Shown here: in pieces, positions 16,354-24,614 of the stretch
How the letters are laid out: every line of letters starts with the position of its first letter
Position numbering within the stretch: position 1 is the first letter of the stretch
Source: Pseudomonas salomonii
Lineage (GTDB): Bacteria; Pseudomonadota; Gammaproteobacteria; Pseudomonadales; Pseudomonadaceae
Length of the DNA: 64,000 nucleotides
Assembly: GCF_900107155.1 (NCBI RefSeq)
Contig: NZ_FNOX01000003.1
Coordinates: forward strand, 124,001 to 188,000
Direction: 5' to 3'
Notes under the pieces: generated by a model
Seen by the model: the letters and a program-made list of their open reading frames with translations, nothing else
The model's database searches: none
Told to the model about the DNA's origin: nothing
Program-made: the position numbers and the translations under genes

Positions 16354-18663
16354 ATGGATATCAAGTTCGCCCACCGCTTGTCTTATAAACAAGCTCGATT
16401 GACTGTGCTAGTCGGATTTGTCTTGGGAACGTTGCTCAGCCTGATCCAAATCGGCATTGATTATGTCAGCGAAGACGCCTCGATCAACCGTGAAATACGC
16501 TCACTGATCGAAATCAGTCATAACCCTGCTTCACGTATCGCCTACAACATTGACGCCGAACTCGCCCAGGAACTGGCCCTGGGCCTGTTGCACTCGCCGG
16601 CCGTCACCCACGCGCAACTGGTCGATAACAATGGCGTGGTGCTGGCCGACGTGAACCGGCCGCGCAAAGAGAGCGCGTACCGGCCCATCAGTGACTTCCT
16701 GTTTGGCGCCAACCGCCTGTTTGAAGACCGACTGTTCCTGAGCCACATGCCCAATGACTCCCTCGGCGTGCTGCGCCTGGACGTCGACACCTATGCCTTT
16801 GGCAGCCGTTTCCTGCACCGTGCCGAGATTACCCTGCTCAACGGGTTCGCCCGCAGCCTGCTGCTCACAGGCATTCTGCTGGGCCTGTTCTACGTGATGC
16901 TGACCCAGCCGCTGGTGCGCATTATCCGTGCGCTGAGCACCAGCAAGCAGGCCCGCCTGGATTGCCCGCCGGGTCACGAAAACGATGAAATCGGCGTGCT
17001 GGTGAACGTCGCCAACCAGCAATTCGAAAACATGCAGACCGAAATCCAGCAACGGCGCCATGCCGAGGACCGCCTTACCGAATACCTGGGCCAACTGGAA
17101 GATATCGTCTCGGCACGCACCCTTGAGCTCAAGGCCAGCAACCAGCGCTTGAGCCAATCCAACGATGAGCTCGAAGCCGCCAAACTGACCGCCCTGGCCA
17201 TGGCCCAGGCGCGCGCCGCGTTCCTGGCCAATATGAGCCATGAGATCCGCACGCCGCTCAATGGTTTGCTGGGCATGATCGCGCTGTCGCTGGACAGCCC
17301 GCTGAACGCCGAACAACGCCAGCAACTGTCCATCGCCCACGATTCGGGCAAGGTGCTGGTGGAACTGCTCAACGACATCCTCGACCTGTCGAAATTCGAC
17401 GCCGGCCAGTTGGAGCTCGAACGCATCCCGTTCGACCTCGGCTCATTGGTGGAGGACACCGCCAACCTGCTGTCGCAGAACGCGGCGCCGAGTGTCGAGT
17501 TGACCTGCCTGATCGACCCGCTGTTTGCGGCGCAGGTGATTGGCGACCCGACACGGGTACGGCAAATCGTCAGCAACCTGCTGTCCAATGCCTTGAAGTT
17601 CACCCGCTTCGGCCGCGTCGACGTGCGCCTCAGTGCCGAGAATGGCCGGGTAAAAATCGAAGTCTGTGACACCGGCATCGGCATTGTCCAGGAAGCGCAG
17701 GTGAAGATATTCCAGCCGTTTACCCAGGCAGGTGCGGGTATCACGCGCCAGTTCGGCGGCACCGGGCTGGGGCTGGCGTTGACGCATAACCTGTGTGAAG
17801 CGATGAAGGGCCGCTTGAGCATCAGCTCGGAAGTCGGCTTCGGCAGCCAGTTCTGCGCCGACCTGCCGCTGCCCACACATTTACCGGCCGCACGCCAAGC
17901 GCCACTCGCGGGCGAAGTCATCGCCATCACCAACGCCGGCAGCGGCCTGGCGGAATTGCTCGGCACCTTGCTGCCGGCTTGGGGGTTGGCGCTGCGCTGC
18001 TATTCCCAGGACGATGACTTGACCGGGCTGCTCCCCGACCTGCTGATCACCGATTGCCCGGAGTGCCTGTTCCGCCTGCGCCCAGGTATCAGCGCACCGA
18101 TTCTGCTGGTGACCGCCTACGGCAACTTCATGCCCAGCGAAGAAGTCGCGGCCCTGATGCCGCTGCAGCAACAGGCACGCCCGCTGAGTCGCAATGCGCT
18201 GTACCAGATTCTGCAACGCAACCTGCGCAGCGAGGCGCAACTGATCCTCGACCCTGTCCAGATGGAGGCCGCGCCCCAGGCGCATCGCGCGCGCATCCTG
18301 CTGGTGGAGGACAACCCGGTCAATCAACTGGTGGCCAAGGGCATGCTCAGCAAGCTCGGCTGCGAAGTGATCGTGGCGGCCCATGGCGGCGAAGCGCTCA
18401 AATTGCTGGAAGAACAGCGCTTCGACATGGTGTTGATGGACTGCAATATGCCGGTGATGGACGGCTACGAGGCCAGTCGGCAGATTCGTCGCAGCGGGCG
18501 CTGGCCGGAACTGCCTATCGTCGCCTTGACCGCCAACGCCCTGGCGGAGGAGCGCGAGCGCTGCCGGGCGGCGGGAATGGATGACTACCTGGCCAAACCG
18601 TTTCGCCGCGAAGAGCTCAAGGCCCTGCTGGACCTGTGGGTGCGGAACTCGACAAGCCTTTGA
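16354..18663 (+). CDS. sagS: Hybrid sensor kinase, SagS homologue
   Basis: A protein of 769 residues. It has a first membrane helix (about 16-38), a periplasmic sensor domain, a second helix (about 166-187), HAMP and coiled coil, and HisKA with His296 (NMSHEIRTPLN). These are followed by HATPase (NLLSNALKF, DTGIGI, GGTGLGL), a degenerate receiver-like segment (about 510-640) and a C-terminal receiver with Asp696 (VLMDCNMPVMDG). It has no HPt domain. The N-terminus and the neighbours (ospR, gpx, msrB, aminotransferase, htpX) match PAO1 PA2824 SagS as I remember it. SagS governs the switch to biofilm growth with HptB and BfiS. Its 3' end overlaps the convergent ospR gene by 47 bp. Confidence 0.88.
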   Translation: MDIKFAHRLSYKQARLTVLVGFVLGTLLSLIQIGIDYVSEDASINREIRSLIEISHNPASRIAYNIDAELAQELALGLLHSPAVTHAQLVDNNGVVLADVNRPRKESAYRPISDFLFGANRLFEDRLFLSHMPNDSLGVLRLDVDTYAFGSRFLHRAEITLLNGFARSLLLTGILLGLFYVMLTQPLVRIIRALSTSKQARLDCPPGHENDEIGVLVNVANQQFENMQTEIQQRRHAEDRLTEYLGQLEDIVSARTLELKASNQRLSQSNDELEAAKLTALAMAQARAAFLANMSHEIRTPLNGLLGMIALSLDSPLNAEQRQQLSIAHDSGKVLVELLNDILDLSKFDAGQLELERIPFDLGSLVEDTANLLSQNAAPSVELTCLIDPLFAAQVIGDPTRVRQIVSNLLSNALKFTRFGRVDVRLSAENGRVKIEVCDTGIGIVQEAQVKIFQPFTQAGAGITRQFGGTGLGLALTHNLCEAMKGRLSISSEVGFGSQFCADLPLPTHLPAARQAPLAGEVIAITNAGSGLAELLGTLLPAWGLALRCYSQDDDLTGLLPDLLITDCPECLFRLRPGISAPILLVTAYGNFMPSEEVAALMPLQQQARPLSRNALYQILQRNLRSEAQLILDPVQMEAAPQAHRARILLVEDNPVNQLVAKGMLSKLGCEVIVAAHGGEALKLLEEQRFDMVLMDCNMPVMDGYEASRQIRRSGRWPELPIVALTANALAEERERCRAAGMDDYLAKPFRREELKALLDLWVRNSTSL

Positions 18664-19108
18664 TCTGCGCCAGCAACTCGTCCAGCCCCTTGCGCAACAC
18701 GTCGGCCTGGTTCAGGTCGACGCCGCTGTCGCACAGCAGCCGGGTTTTCAAGGCATGGGCCTGGTCGCGCAACTGCACGCCCGCGGGGCTCAGGCTCAGA
18801 TGCACCTCGCGCTCATCCAGCGCGCTGCGCCGACGCTGCACCAACGCCAACTGTTCCAGGCGCTTGAGCAACGGCGTCAGCGTGCCCGAGTCGAGCATCA
18901 GGCGCTCGCCCAGGGCTTTGACTGTGGGTTGCGCCGGGGCGGCGGCGTGCCACTCCCACAACACCAGCATTGCCACATATTGCGGGTAGGTCAGGCCCAA
19001 CGGGTCGAGCATCGGCTTGTACGCCCGCGTTACCGCGCGGGACGCGGCATAGAGCTTGAAGCACAGCTGGTCGTCCAGGGCCAGGGACACACGGGGCACG
19101 TCGGTCAT
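18617..19108 (-). CDS. ospR: MarR/OhrR-family redox regulator OspR
   Basis: A MarR-family repressor of 163 residues in the OhrR subgroup. Cys16 in DDQLCFKLY is the peroxide-sensing cysteine. The Tyr pair expected for OhrR is available (YAASRAV.., GLTYPQYVAM). The winged helix covers about residues 60-110 (LMLDSGTLTPLLKRLE). The gene follows gpx with an ATGA overlap, as PA2825 follows PA2826, so it probably represses its own operon. The operator candidate lies upstream of gpx at 19634-19659. Its 3' end runs into sagS on the other strand. Confidence 0.88.
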   Translation of the reverse strand: MTDVPRVSLALDDQLCFKLYAASRAVTRAYKPMLDPLGLTYPQYVAMLVLWEWHAAAPAQPTVKALGERLMLDSGTLTPLLKRLEQLALVQRRRSALDEREVHLSLSPAGVQLRDQAHALKTRLLCDSGVDLNQADVLRKGLDELLAQIKGLSSSAPTGPAGP

Positions 19109-19590
19109 TTGAGCAGGGCTTCGATCTCTTGGGTCAGGGCTTCGGGCTTGGTGGTCGGGGCAAAACGCTTAACCAACTTGCCATCACGGCCGATCAGGAA
19201 CTTGGTGAAGTTCCACTTGATGCGTTGGGAGCCCAGCAGCCCCGGCGCTTGTTTTTTCAGTTGCACGAACAGGGGGTGGGCGTCGCTGCCATTCACGTCG
19301 ATCTTCTTGAACAGCGGGAAGCTGACGCCGAAGTTCAGCTCGCAGAACTCGGAAATCGCCCCTTCGTTGCCAGGTTCCTGTTTGCCGAACTGATTGCAGG
19401 GAAAGCCCAGCACCACCAGGCCTTGATCCTTGTACTGCTGCCAAACCTGCTCCAGGCCCTTGTACTGCGGGGTGAAGCCACATTTGCTGGCGGTGTTGAC
19501 CACCAAAATGGCCTTGCCGGCAAAATCGGCCAAGGTCTTTTGCTCACCCTTGATGGTGGTGCACGGGATGCTCAGCAGGTTGTCGCTCAT
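19105..19590 (-). CDS. Thiol/glutathione peroxidase (Gpx family)
   Basis: A peroxidase of 161 residues with Cys (not Sec) in the active site: Cys37 (NTASKCGFT), Gln71 (CNQFGKQEPG) and Trp126 (KWNFTKFL) form the triad. It reduces hydroperoxides, usually using thioredoxin in bacteria despite the family name. The ATG at 19590 gives the standard N-terminus. It is the first gene of an operon with ospR (4-nt overlap), so its expression should rise when OspR is oxidised. Confidence 0.92.
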   Translation of the reverse strand: MSDNLLSIPCTTIKGEQKTLADFAGKAILVVNTASKCGFTPQYKGLEQVWQQYKDQGLVVLGFPCNQFGKQEPGNEGAISEFCELNFGVSFPLFKKIDVNGSDAHPLFVQLKKQAPGLLGSQRIKWNFTKFLIGRDGKLVKRFAPTTKPEALTQEIEALLK

Positions 19591-19633
19591 GGCAGCGCCT
19601 CGAATACGGGGAAAGAACTGCAAAGATAGTAGG

Positions 19634-19659
19634 CAATTCAATTGTGTGCAATTTAATTG
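19634..19659. promoter_or_regulatory. Candidate OspR operator upstream of gpx-ospR
   Basis: Two tandem near-palindromes, CAATTCAATTG and CAATTTAATTG, separated by TGTG, lie 44-69 nt before the gpx start on the minus strand. OhrR-family regulators bind CAATT/AATTG dyads (for example the B. subtilis OhrR site), so this is a good candidate for autoregulation by OspR. The -35/-10 elements are not clear enough to call. Confidence 0.6.
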
Positions 19660-19681
19660 ACCGCAGTGATGCTTTTACATA

Positions 19682-19794
19682 GATCGTTCCCACGCTCTGC
19701 GTGGGAATGCAGCCCCGAACGCTCTGCGTTCGCTTCTAAAGTCGTGATGCGGAGCGTCACAGGAGGCATTGCCACGCGGAGCGCGGGAACGATC
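19682..19794. repeat. Interspersed palindromic element, CACGCTCTGCGTG family, copy 1
   Basis: Outer arms at 19682-19710 and 19766-19794 are imperfect inverted copies (GATCGTTCCCACGC.. / ..GCGGGAACGATC). Each arm is itself a hairpin (CACGC-TCT-GCGTG type). Two small hairpins lie between them (GAACGC-TCT-GCGTTC and GTGATGC-GGA-GCGTCAC). Further copies are at 24500 and 43873. It ends 3 bp before the msrB stop codon. Confidence 0.8.
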
Positions 19795-19796
19795 AG

Positions 19797-20189
19797 TCAG
19801 CTTGGAACGAGGTCCAGGCACACCGAGTTGATGCAGTAACGCAGGCCGGTGGGCGGCGGGCCGTCCGGGAACACATGCCCCAGGTGCGCGTCGCACTTGG
19901 CGCAGGTGACTTCGGTGCGGATCATGCCGTGGCTGACGTCACGGATCTCGATCATCGCGCTGTCGGCAATCGGTGCGTAGAAGCTCGGCCAGCCGCAGCC
20001 GGAATCGAACTTGGTGGTGGAATCGAACAGCGGCTCATTGCAGCAAATGCAGTGGTACACGCCATCGGTCTTGGTGGCATTGTATTTGCCGCTGAAAGGT
20101 CGCTCGGTGCCTTTGAGACGGCACACGTTGTACTGCTCCGGATCAAGCATCGCCTTCCATTCATCAACGGTTTTCTGCAACTTATCCAT
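19797..20189 (-). CDS. msrB: Peptide-methionine (R)-S-oxide reductase MsrB
   Basis: A protein of 130 residues that reduces methionine-R-sulfoxide in proteins. The catalytic Cys119 lies in RYCINS; the zinc site is Cys47/Cys50 (CICC) and Cys96/Cys99 (CAKC). GCGWPSF and GHVFPDGP are family signatures. The ATG at 20189 is preferred; the frame stays open 37 codons further without family similarity. There is no signal peptide, so it acts in the cytosol. It is divergent from the aminotransferase gene. Confidence 0.95.
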   Translation of the reverse strand: MDKLQKTVDEWKAMLDPEQYNVCRLKGTERPFSGKYNATKTDGVYHCICCNEPLFDSTTKFDSGCGWPSFYAPIADSAMIEIRDVSHGMIRTEVTCAKCDAHLGHVFPDGPPPTGLRYCINSVCLDLVPS

Positions 20190-20391
20190 CGGTACACCTC
20201 GGCAACTGAAAAACCCTGATCTGTGTCTTTTCCATGGATCAGGCGGCACGTATGATTGCGCCTCTTCAAAACGCCAGTCTGGCACCCGCGCTACCGGCAT
20301 TCAAACGTATTTATGGGTGCGGGCCCCGCAGGTTTCGCAGTACGGTAGTGTCCACGCCGTCTGGATCGTTCATTTTCAGGATCACATCGCC

Positions 20392-21603
20392 ATGCAGGTC
20401 AGCAAATCGAACAAGCTCGCCAACGTCTGCTACGACATTCGCGGCCCAGTGCTCAAGCACGCCAAACGCCTGGAAGAGGAAGGCCATCGCATCCTCAAGC
20501 TGAACATTGGCAACCCGGCGCCCTTTGGTTTCGAAGCGCCGGACGAAATCCTCCAGGACGTGATCCGCAACCTGCCGACCGCCCAGGGCTACAGCGACTC
20601 CAAAGGCCTGTTCAGCGCCCGTAAAGCCGTGATGCAGTACTACCAGCAAAAGCAGGTGGAAGGTGTCGGCATCGAAGACATCTACCTGGGCAACGGCGTG
20701 TCCGAGCTGATCGTGATGTCCATGCAGGCCTTGCTCAACAATGGCGATGAAGTGCTGGTGCCGGCGCCCGACTACCCGCTGTGGACCGCCGCCGTGACCC
20801 TGGCCGGCGGCCACCCGGTGCACTACCTGTGCGATGAAGGCGCGGACTGGTTCCCGGACCTGGCCGACATCAAGGCCAAGATCACCCCGAATACCAAGGC
20901 CCTGGTGATCATCAACCCGAACAACCCCACCGGCGCGGTCTATTCCAAAGAAGTGTTGCTGGGCATGCTCGAACTGGCGCGCCAGCACAATCTGGTGGTG
21001 TTCTCCGACGAGATCTACGACAAGATCCTCTACGACGACGCCGTGCACATCTGCACCGGCTCCCTCGCGCCGGACCTGCTGTGCCTGACCTTCAACGGCC
21101 TGTCCAAGTCCTATCGGGTGGCGGGTTTCCGTTCCGGCTGGATCGCCATCTCGGGCCCCAAGCACAATGCCCAGAGCTACATCGAAGGCATCGACATGCT
21201 GGCCAATATGCGCCTGTGCGCCAACGTGCCGAGCCAGCATGCGATCCAGACCGCCCTCGGCGGCTACCAGAGCATCAACGACCTGATCTTGCCCCAGGGC
21301 CGTCTATTGGAACAACGCAACCGCACCTGGGAACTGCTCAACGCGATCCCGGGCGTCAGCTGCGTGAAACCCATGGGCGCGCTGTATGCCTTCCCGCGCA
21401 TCGACCCGAAAGTCTGCCCGATTCTCAACGACGAGAAATTCGTGCTCGACCTGCTGCTGTCGGAAAAGCTGCTGGTGGTGCAGGGAACGGCGTTCAACTG
21501 GCCGTGGCCGGATCACTTCCGCGTGGTGACTTTGCCGCGCGTGGATGACCTGGACATGGCCATTGGTCGCATCGGCAACTTCCTCAAGTCCTATCGCCAG
21601 TAA
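20392..21603 (+). CDS. alaA: Glutamate-pyruvate aminotransferase AlaA-like
   Basis: A class I/II PLP aminotransferase of 403 residues that is very close to E. coli AlaA/YfbQ along its length (N-terminal LANVCYDIRGPVLKHAKRL, then LNIGNPAPFGFEAPDEI). The PLP lysine lies in GLSKSYRVAGFRSGW, and NPNNPTGAVY is the substrate/PLP loop. It makes alanine from pyruvate with glutamate as donor. The start at 20392 gives the AlaA N-terminus, although the frame extends upstream. The position matches PAO1 PA2828. Confidence 0.9.
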   Translation: MQVSKSNKLANVCYDIRGPVLKHAKRLEEEGHRILKLNIGNPAPFGFEAPDEILQDVIRNLPTAQGYSDSKGLFSARKAVMQYYQQKQVEGVGIEDIYLGNGVSELIVMSMQALLNNGDEVLVPAPDYPLWTAAVTLAGGHPVHYLCDEGADWFPDLADIKAKITPNTKALVIINPNNPTGAVYSKEVLLGMLELARQHNLVVFSDEIYDKILYDDAVHICTGSLAPDLLCLTFNGLSKSYRVAGFRSGWIAISGPKHNAQSYIEGIDMLANMRLCANVPSQHAIQTALGGYQSINDLILPQGRLLEQRNRTWELLNAIPGVSCVKPMGALYAFPRIDPKVCPILNDEKFVLDLLLSEKLLVVQGTAFNWPWPDHFRVVTLPRVDDLDMAIGRIGNFLKSYRQ

Positions 21604-21611
21604 TGTAAAAG

Positions 21612-21644
21612 TCGCTGTACGACCGCCATTCGGTCGTACAGCGA
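21612..21644. terminator. Perfect 14-bp hairpin after alaA
   Basis: TCGCTGTACGACCG and CGGTCGTACAGCGA pair perfectly around a CCATT loop, 9 nt after the alaA stop. No T-run follows, so it may be a 3'-end protecting hairpin or a protein-binding palindrome rather than an intrinsic terminator. Confidence 0.5.
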
Positions 21645-21834
21645 GTATCTGGCAACACTTCTCTAGCCTGCCTCCCCTCCTCGCTTGCCACTGCACCCCA
21701 CGCACCGGTCAGCCCCTTGTAATTACAGGGCGCCAAGGCATGAGCGTGGTGATCAGCGGTCACTTTTCAGGTCAGAATTTCCCTTCAAGGCTCTACATTG
21801 ATGCTGTAGGACACAGTTTGAAATAGTCGCTCGG

Positions 21835-21863
21835 TTGAATCACCCCAGGCCGCACCTTATATA
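21835..21863 (+). promoter_or_regulatory. Sigma-70-type promoter for htpX
   Basis: TTGAAT (21835-21840), a spacer of exactly 17 nt and TATATA (21858-21863). The predicted transcript starts near 21870, about 40 nt before the htpX ATG. The rest of the 305-bp alaA-htpX gap shows only the hairpin at 21612. Confidence 0.6.
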
Positions 21864-21908
21864 CCCCGCAGTACGCGACATATTAAGCATGAGGAGAACT
21901 CTACAACC

Positions 21909-22796
21909 ATGATGCGCATCCTGCTGTTCTTGGCCACTAACCTGGCGGTCGTGCTGATTGCCAGCATCACCCTGAGCCTTTTCGGCTTCAACGGGTTCAT
22001 GGCGGCCAACGGGGTTGATCTGAACCTCAATCAGCTGCTGGTTTTCTGTGCGGTCTTTGGTTTTGCCGGCTCGCTGTTTTCGCTGTTCATCTCCAAATGG
22101 ATGGCGAAGATGAGCACCAGCACCCAGGTCATCACCCAGCCACGCACCCGGCATGAGCAATGGTTGCTGCAAACCGTTGAGCAACTGTCCCGCGAGGCCG
22201 GCATCAAGATGCCTGAGGTCGGGATCTTCCCCGCCTATGAAGCCAACGCCTTCGCCACCGGCTGGAACAAGAACGACGCGCTCGTTGCGGTGAGCCAGGG
22301 CATGCTCGAACGCTTCTCCTACGACGAAGTGAAGGCCGTGCTGGCCCACGAGATCGGCCATGTGGCCAATGGCGACATGGTCACCCTGGCGCTGGTACAA
22401 GGCGTGGTGAACACCTTTGTGATGTTCTTCGCACGGATCATCGGCAACTTTGTCGACAAGGTGATCTTCAAGAACGAAGAAGGCCGTGGCATCGCCTACT
22501 TCGTGGCGACTATCTTTGCCGAAGTGGTACTGGGCTTCCTGGCCAGCGCGATCACCATGTGGTTCTCGCGCAGACGCGAATTCCGCGCAGACGAAGCCGG
22601 TGCCCGCCTGGCCGGCACCGGGGCGATGATCGCAGCGCTGCAACACTTGCGCTCGGAACAAGGCCTGCCGGTGCACATGCCCGACAGCCTGACCGCATTT
22701 GGCATCAACGGTGGCATCAAGCAAGGCTTTGCCCGCTTCTTCATGAGCCACCCGCCGCTGGAGGAGCGTATCGATGCGCTGCGTCGCCGGGGCTGA
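21909..22796 (+). CDS. htpX: Membrane zinc metalloprotease HtpX
   Basis: An M48 integral membrane protease of 295 residues that degrades misfolded or damaged inner-membrane proteins. It has two N-terminal membrane helices (about 4-26 and 40-60), the zinc motif HEIGH at residues 147-151, two further helices (about 160-180 and 195-215) and the third zinc ligand in FRADEAGA. The start is ATG 21909, right after an AGGAG-type site; the second codon is also ATG. It has a clear promoter upstream and terminator downstream, so it is a single-gene unit. Confidence 0.95.
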   Translation: MMRILLFLATNLAVVLIASITLSLFGFNGFMAANGVDLNLNQLLVFCAVFGFAGSLFSLFISKWMAKMSTSTQVITQPRTRHEQWLLQTVEQLSREAGIKMPEVGIFPAYEANAFATGWNKNDALVAVSQGMLERFSYDEVKAVLAHEIGHVANGDMVTLALVQGVVNTFVMFFARIIGNFVDKVIFKNEEGRGIAYFVATIFAEVVLGFLASAITMWFSRRREFRADEAGARLAGTGAMIAALQHLRSEQGLPVHMPDSLTAFGINGGIKQGFARFFMSHPPLEERIDALRRRG

Positions 22797-22841
22797 TAGC
22801 TCAGCGATGATGGCTTTGCAGTGACGGCTTTGCAGTGACAC

Positions 22842-22871
22842 AAAAAGGGGCGACTTGGTCGCCCCTTTTTT
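22842..22871 (+). terminator. Rho-independent terminator of htpX
   Basis: AAAAAGGGGCGAC, loop TTG, GTCGCCCCTTTTTT: a GC-rich 8-bp core extended by A-T pairs and ending in a T-run, 45 nt after the htpX stop. Confidence 0.92.
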
Positions 22872-22886
22872 GTGGGTGCTGATAAC

Positions 22887-22957
22887 GCCATCGCGGGCAA
22901 GCCCGGCTCCCACAGTGAACGCATTCCAATGTGGGAGCCGGGCTTGTCCGCGATGGC
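22887..22957. repeat. Interspersed palindrome, GTGGGAGC-GGGCTTG family, copy 1
   Basis: Inverted arms of 28 nt with one mismatch (GCCATCGCGGGCAAGCCC.. and ..GGGCTTGTCCGCGATGGC) are separated by 15 nt. This is the fluorescens-group REP type. It lies between htpX and the 3' end of tpm, where it could shield both 3' ends. Confidence 0.85.
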
Positions 22958-22967
22958 GATGGCTGGG

Positions 22968-23624
22968 TCAACGCATAGTCAGCTGATACACACGCTCATC
23001 AAGCCGCGTGACGCCATCCTGCATAGCCTTCCAGCTCTCACTCAGGATGTCTCGCTCCTCCAATATCTCCAAGCTCCAACGCAAACCCAGCAACACCCTG
23101 ACTTCTTCGTCAGTCACCGCAAACGGCGGCCCAGCCTTCTGCGTCTGATCATAATCCAGGGTAATCAGCAGCCCCTTGCAGCCAGGGCGCACAAGCGTAT
23201 TCAAATGCTCAGCGTATTGCGCCCGCATCAGCGGCGGCAAAGCGATCAACGCCGCGCGGTCATAGAGTGCAGTGCAATCGGTCACTGCCTCGGCGTCAAT
23301 GGCGAGGAAGTCGCCGCACCACACCTCGATCAAGCCGGATACATACACCTTGAACGCGCCTTGCTGGCGGATATGCGGCGTCAACGCTTGCTCATTGAAG
23401 AAGGCTTCAACCGCCTGCTCCGACAGTTCCACGCCCATTACGCGATACCCAAGGCTTTCGAGCCAGATCAAATCCAGGCTCTTGCCACACAACGGCACCA
23501 GCACTTTTGCGCCGTCCGGCAGTGCCAGTTTCGGCCAATGCCGTTGCAGGTAAGGGTTGACGTCGGGCTGGTGAAAGCCAATCTGATTGCGCGCCCAGCG
23601 CTCTTGCCAAAACTTAGGTTGCAT
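22968..23624 (-). CDS. tpm: Thiopurine S-methyltransferase
   Basis: A SAM-dependent methyltransferase of 218 residues. Bacterial Tpm methylates selenite/selenocysteine, tellurite and thiopurines. Signatures include the N-terminal FWQERWARNQIGFHQPDVNP, the SAM loop VLVPLCGKSLDL, GVELSEQAVEAFF and YDRAALIALPP. The length equals the usual Pseudomonas Tpm. It is convergent with htpX and divergent from the dioxygenase gene. Confidence 0.95.
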   Translation of the reverse strand: MQPKFWQERWARNQIGFHQPDVNPYLQRHWPKLALPDGAKVLVPLCGKSLDLIWLESLGYRVMGVELSEQAVEAFFNEQALTPHIRQQGAFKVYVSGLIEVWCGDFLAIDAEAVTDCTALYDRAALIALPPLMRAQYAEHLNTLVRPGCKGLLITLDYDQTQKAGPPFAVTDEEVRVLLGLRWSLEILEERDILSESWKAMQDGVTRLDERVYQLTMR

Positions 23625-23727
23625 AAATCACCCTGAAAATTCGATCAAAAGGCGCTAAAACTTATATTAGATTTAGATCAATGATCTGATTGAAGATGGG
23701 CCTATGTTAACCCTCAGGACCCGACTT

Positions 23728-24495
23728 ATGCTCCCCAGCCTGTTTATCTCCCACGGCTCGCCCATGCTCGCCCTGCAACCCGGCGCCAGTGGCCCTGCGC
23801 TGCGCCGTCTGGCGGCTGAACTGCCACGGCCAAAAGCGATTGTGGTGGTATCGGCGCATTGGGAAAGCCACGAATTACTCGTCACGGGCAGCGCCGCCCC
23901 GGAAACCTGGCACGACTTCGGCGGCTTCCCTGCCGAACTGTTTGCCGTGCAGTACCCGGCACCGGGCAACCCGCAGCTGGCCGCGCAGATCGTCGAGCTG
24001 TTGCAAGCCGATGGCCTGGATGCGCAACTCGATGCACGTCGCCCCTTCGACCACGGCACCTGGGTACCGCTGTCACTGATGTACCCGGCGGCGGATATTC
24101 CGGTGGTGCAGGTGTCCTTGCCCAGCCGCATGGGCCCGGCACTGCAAACCCGAGTCGGGCATGCCCTGGCGAGCCTGGGTGAACAGGGTGTGCTGTTGAT
24201 CGGCTCCGGCAGCATCACCCATAACCTGGGTGAGCTGAACTGGCGCGCCGGACCCGAGAGCATCGAGCCCTGGGCACGGGATTTTCGCGATTGGATGGTG
24301 GATAAACTTGCCGCCAACGATGAAGCGGCCCTGCACGACTATCGCCGCCAGGCGCCACACGCCGTGCGCAGCCATCCCAGCGATGAACACTTGTTGCCGT
24401 TGTACTTTGCACGGGGCGCCGGAGGGGATTTCAGTGTGGCGCATCAGGGGTTCACCTTGGGCGCGCTGGGTATGGACATCTATCGTTTCGGGTAA
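23728..24495 (+). CDS. ygiD: LigB-type extradiol dioxygenase (YgiD/DODA family)
   Basis: A protein of 255 residues from the class III extradiol dioxygenase family. Metal-site histidines are visible in LFISHGSPM, VSAHWESH and FDHGTW, with a further His in SITHNLGEL. E. coli YgiD has 4,5-DOPA dioxygenase activity in vitro; the natural substrate is unclear. I chose ATG 23728, with AGGA seven bases upstream, over ATG 23704. A REP and a terminator follow. Confidence 0.88.
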   Translation: MLPSLFISHGSPMLALQPGASGPALRRLAAELPRPKAIVVVSAHWESHELLVTGSAAPETWHDFGGFPAELFAVQYPAPGNPQLAAQIVELLQADGLDAQLDARRPFDHGTWVPLSLMYPAADIPVVQVSLPSRMGPALQTRVGHALASLGEQGVLLIGSGSITHNLGELNWRAGPESIEPWARDFRDWMVDKLAANDEAALHDYRRQAPHAVRSHPSDEHLLPLYFARGAGGDFSVAHQGFTLGALGMDIYRFG

Positions 24496-24499
24496 GACA

Positions 24500-24548
24500 G
24501 GACGCGGAGCGTCCGGGGCGGCATTCCCACGCAGAGCGTGGGAACGAT
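24500..24548. repeat. Interspersed palindromic element, CACGCTCTGCGTG family, copy 2
   Basis: Two hairpins: GGACGC-GGA-GCGTCC (24500-24514) and TTCCCACGC-AGA-GCGTGGGAA (24524-24544). It is a half-length version of the element at 19682. Confidence 0.75.
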
Positions 24549-24554
24549 CAGGCA

Positions 24555-24586
24555 AAAAAAATCCCCGAACCAGTCGGGGATTTTTT
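24555..24586. terminator. Bidirectional terminator between ygiD and deaD
   Basis: AAAAAATCCCCGA / TCGGGGATTTTTT with a 5-nt loop has A and T runs on both sides, so it can end both convergent transcripts. Confidence 0.92.
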
Positions 24587-24614
24587 ATGTGCGATCAATC
24601 AGCCCAAGGGCAGA

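Noticed and set aside
21812..21850. Sigma-32 heat-shock promoter for htpX (TTGAAA ... CCCC)
   Set aside because: The spacing between TTGAAA and CCCC is about 19-20 nt, too long. The TTGAAT-N17-TATATA promoter just downstream is better.
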